From assembly GCA_035252155.1 (NCBI GenBank), contig DATFDL010000582.1, forward strand, positions 1 through 6,241: DNA of 6,241 bases, read 5' to 3'. This DNA is from JAICLL01 sp035252155 (GTDB lineage: Bacteria; Planctomycetota; Planctomycetia; Pirellulales; JAICIG01). The first letter of the stretch is position 1, and every line of letters begins with the position of its first letter. This document shows positions 5,133 through 6,241 of this stretch, piece after piece. The notes under the pieces were generated by a model, which was given only the letters and a program-made list of their open reading frames with translations, searched no databases and was not told where the DNA came from. Made by a program: the position numbers and the translations under genes.

Positions 5133-5226
5133 CTCTGTAGGGAACGCCCTCCGTGGCGTTCCGTGAATTGCGATTCGACGCCAACTCGCCCCCCTCGGAA
5201 CGCCACGGAGGGCGTTCCCTACAGAG
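5133..5226. repeat. 31-bp perfect inverted repeat, twin-hairpin REP/BIME-like element
   Basis: Arms 5133-5163 and 5196-5226 are exact reverse complements over 31 bases and flank a 32-base centre. Each arm also folds on itself: GGAACGCC, a six-base loop and GGCGTTCC, at 5141-5162 and again at 5197-5218. The two loops (CTCCGT and ACGGAG) are complementary, so cruciform, long-stem and kissing-hairpin states are all possible. This is the architecture of two REP hairpins in opposite orientation, as mobilised by REP-associated tyrosine transposases in other bacteria. It lies between divergent genes, so a terminator role is unlikely. From memory, repeats of this type (TAGGGAACG and CTCCGT around GGCGTTCC) recur in planctomycete genomes. 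No transposase gene is in the window. The rest of 5048-5315 holds nothing I recognise. Confidence 0.8.
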
Positions 5227-5315
5227 GTCATTGCCGATCTTGAATTCAAAACCGATCAGAGTCCACCGCCATTTTACCGATCCGCGTCCGCCTGACCCCG
5301 CACCCCGATCATCGA

Positions 5316-6241
5316 ATGTTTCGACGGCTCATCGCTCTCATGCTCTTGCTCATCGCGGCTCAAACTTGTATGCCACGCGCGCCGGCGGCTCAGCCCGCCA
5401 CGCGGGCTACCCGCATCGAAGTAAAACTCGATGCGGGCGTGGCCTCGCGGCCTGTGAGCGGGCGGCTGTACGTCTACTGCTCGCGTCGGGCCGAGGGCGA
5501 GCCGCGGCTGGGGCCGAATTGGTTCGCCCCCGAACCGTTTTTCGCCGTCGATGTCGTCGATCTGAAGCCGGGAGCGACCGTGACGATCGATGACAACGCC
5601 GCCGGATTTCCCGATCGGCTCTCGAAACTGCCGCCGGGCCGATACCGCGTGCAGGCGCAGCTCGACCATAACCTTGATACGCACCACGCGGCATTGGGCG
5701 AGGGCAACTACTACAGCGCGGTGGCTGAGTGGTCGCCGGACAGTTCGACCGGCGCTGCACCGGAGCTGACGCTCGACCAGGTCGTCGGCCCGCGGCTGTT
5801 CCGAGAGACCGAGTGGCTCAAAGAAGTTGTCGTCGAAAGCCGGCTGCTTTCGGAATTTCACCATCGGCCGGTGCGGCAGATGGCGGCGGTTGTTCTGCCG
5901 CCGGGCTACGGACGCGAGACCGAGCGGCGGTACCCGGTGATCTATATGATTCCGGGCTTTGGCGGCACGCATTACGACGCGATGCGGAATTTTCCCAAGG
6001 GCGCGCCGCCGGCCGTGCCCGGCGAAACCGACTTTATTCGCGTGGCGTTGAGCGGCGACTGCAAATGGGGACATCATGTTTTCGCCGACAGCGCGACGAA
6101 CGGCCCGTGCGGAACCGCGCTGATCAGCGAGCTGATTCCGTATATCGACGCCCACTTTCGCACGGTCGCCGAGCCGGCGGCCCGATTCGTCACCGGACAC
6201 AGTTCGGGCGGCTGGTCGAGCCTGTGGCTGCAAGTGAGCCA
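5316..6241 (+). CDS. secreted esterase-fold alpha/beta hydrolase, partial
   Basis: The frame is open from ATG 5316 to the window edge (308 complete codons) and is cut there. Residues 1-25 form a Sec signal peptide (MFRRLIALMLLLIAA core, likely cleaved near APAAQ at 22-26), so the enzyme is exported. Residues about 30-165 form an N-terminal beta-rich region typical of family members with an Ig-like domain (RIEVKLDAGV, RLYVYCSR, then PNWFAPEPFFAVDVVDLKPG). The putative esterase domain (Esterase D/enterochelin-esterase-like) starts near residue 190 with VVLPPGYG, YPVIYMIPGFGGTHYD, then ELIPYIDAHFRTV and the nucleophile elbow TGHSSGGW, where S296 fits G-x-S-x-G. Catalytic Asp and His lie beyond the edge. 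No Shine-Dalgarno is visible. The substrate cannot be predicted. The long opposite-strand open frame here is a GC-rich shadow. Confidence 0.85.
   Translation, partial: MFRRLIALMLLLIAAQTCMPRAPAAQPATRATRIEVKLDAGVASRPVSGRLYVYCSRRAEGEPRLGPNWFAPEPFFAVDVVDLKPGATVTIDDNAAGFPDRLSKLPPGRYRVQAQLDHNLDTHHAALGEGNYYSAVAEWSPDSSTGAAPELTLDQVVGPRLFRETEWLKEVVVESRLLSEFHHRPVRQMAAVVLPPGYGRETERRYPVIYMIPGFGGTHYDAMRNFPKGAPPAVPGETDFIRVALSGDCKWGHHVFADSATNGPCGTALISELIPYIDAHFRTVAEPAARFVTGHSSGGWSSLWLQVS

Noticed and set aside
5234..5310. CCGATC four times upstream of the esterase gene
   Set aside because: Start-to-start spacings of 18, 25 and 28 bases are irregular, and such hexamers are common in this base composition.
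5274..6233. A 319-residue open frame on the minus strand
   Set aside because: It is Arg/His/Ala-rich with no family character and lies opposite the well-supported esterase frame, including its signal peptide and GHSSGG motif. It is a GC-rich shadow.
1..6241. CRISPR arrays, tRNA or rRNA genes, insertion-sequence ends
   Set aside because: No regularly spaced direct repeats, cloverleaf-like sequences, rRNA-like stretches or transposase frames were seen on either strand.

Overview
The window looks like a chromosomal segment of a planctomycete (Pirellulales-like). The support is: high GC with G/C-rich third codon positions, a DUF4058 protein and a DUF1569 protein (both families are frequent in that phylum), weak or absent Shine-Dalgarno sequences at several starts, and an intergenic palindromic repeat of a style common in those genomes. 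The assignment is an inference from gene families and style, since there is no rRNA or other marker here.

Layout: (a) 1-756, minus strand: 252 N-terminal residues of an LptF/LptG-type lipopolysaccharide export permease. (b) A divergent promoter region, 757-918, leads into a plus-strand DUF4058 gene (919-1647). Eleven bases later comes a small gene (1659-2112) that is broken twice, by a one-base frameshift and an in-frame TAA, with its C-terminal coding sequence still readable after the stop. (c) 2142-2615, minus strand: a DUF1569 (DinB-like) protein, convergent with the pseudogene. (d) 2616-2890 is non-coding, followed by a type II toxin-antitoxin pair in the toxin-first order: higB (2891-3193) and higA (3147-3746). 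HigA carries an unusually long C-terminal tail that runs 80 bases into (e) a convergent minus-strand DUF6941-like gene (3667-4176). The region upstream of the DUF6941-like gene holds a promoter-like sequence overlaid by perfect palindromes. (f) 4385-5047, minus strand: a nucleoside 2-deoxyribosyltransferase-family protein with a long Cys-containing C-terminal extension. (g) 5048-5315 is intergenic between divergent genes and is dominated by a perfect 31-bp inverted repeat whose arms are themselves hairpins (a twin-REP/BIME-like element). (h) 5316-6241, plus strand: the start of a secreted esterase-fold alpha/beta hydrolase, cut by the window edge just after its nucleophile motif.

The genes do not form one pathway. 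This reads as an ordinary genome backbone (LPS export, secreted esterase) interrupted by accessory material: a decayed small gene, a toxin-antitoxin module in a visibly lower-GC stretch (about 2650-4260), and a REP-like repeat. I see no CRISPR array, tRNA, rRNA, insertion sequence or phage gene. I did not find a clearly new multi-gene system. The most useful leads are the REP-like twin hairpin, the doubly broken gene, the odd HigA tail, and the palindrome cluster in front of the DUF6941-like gene.
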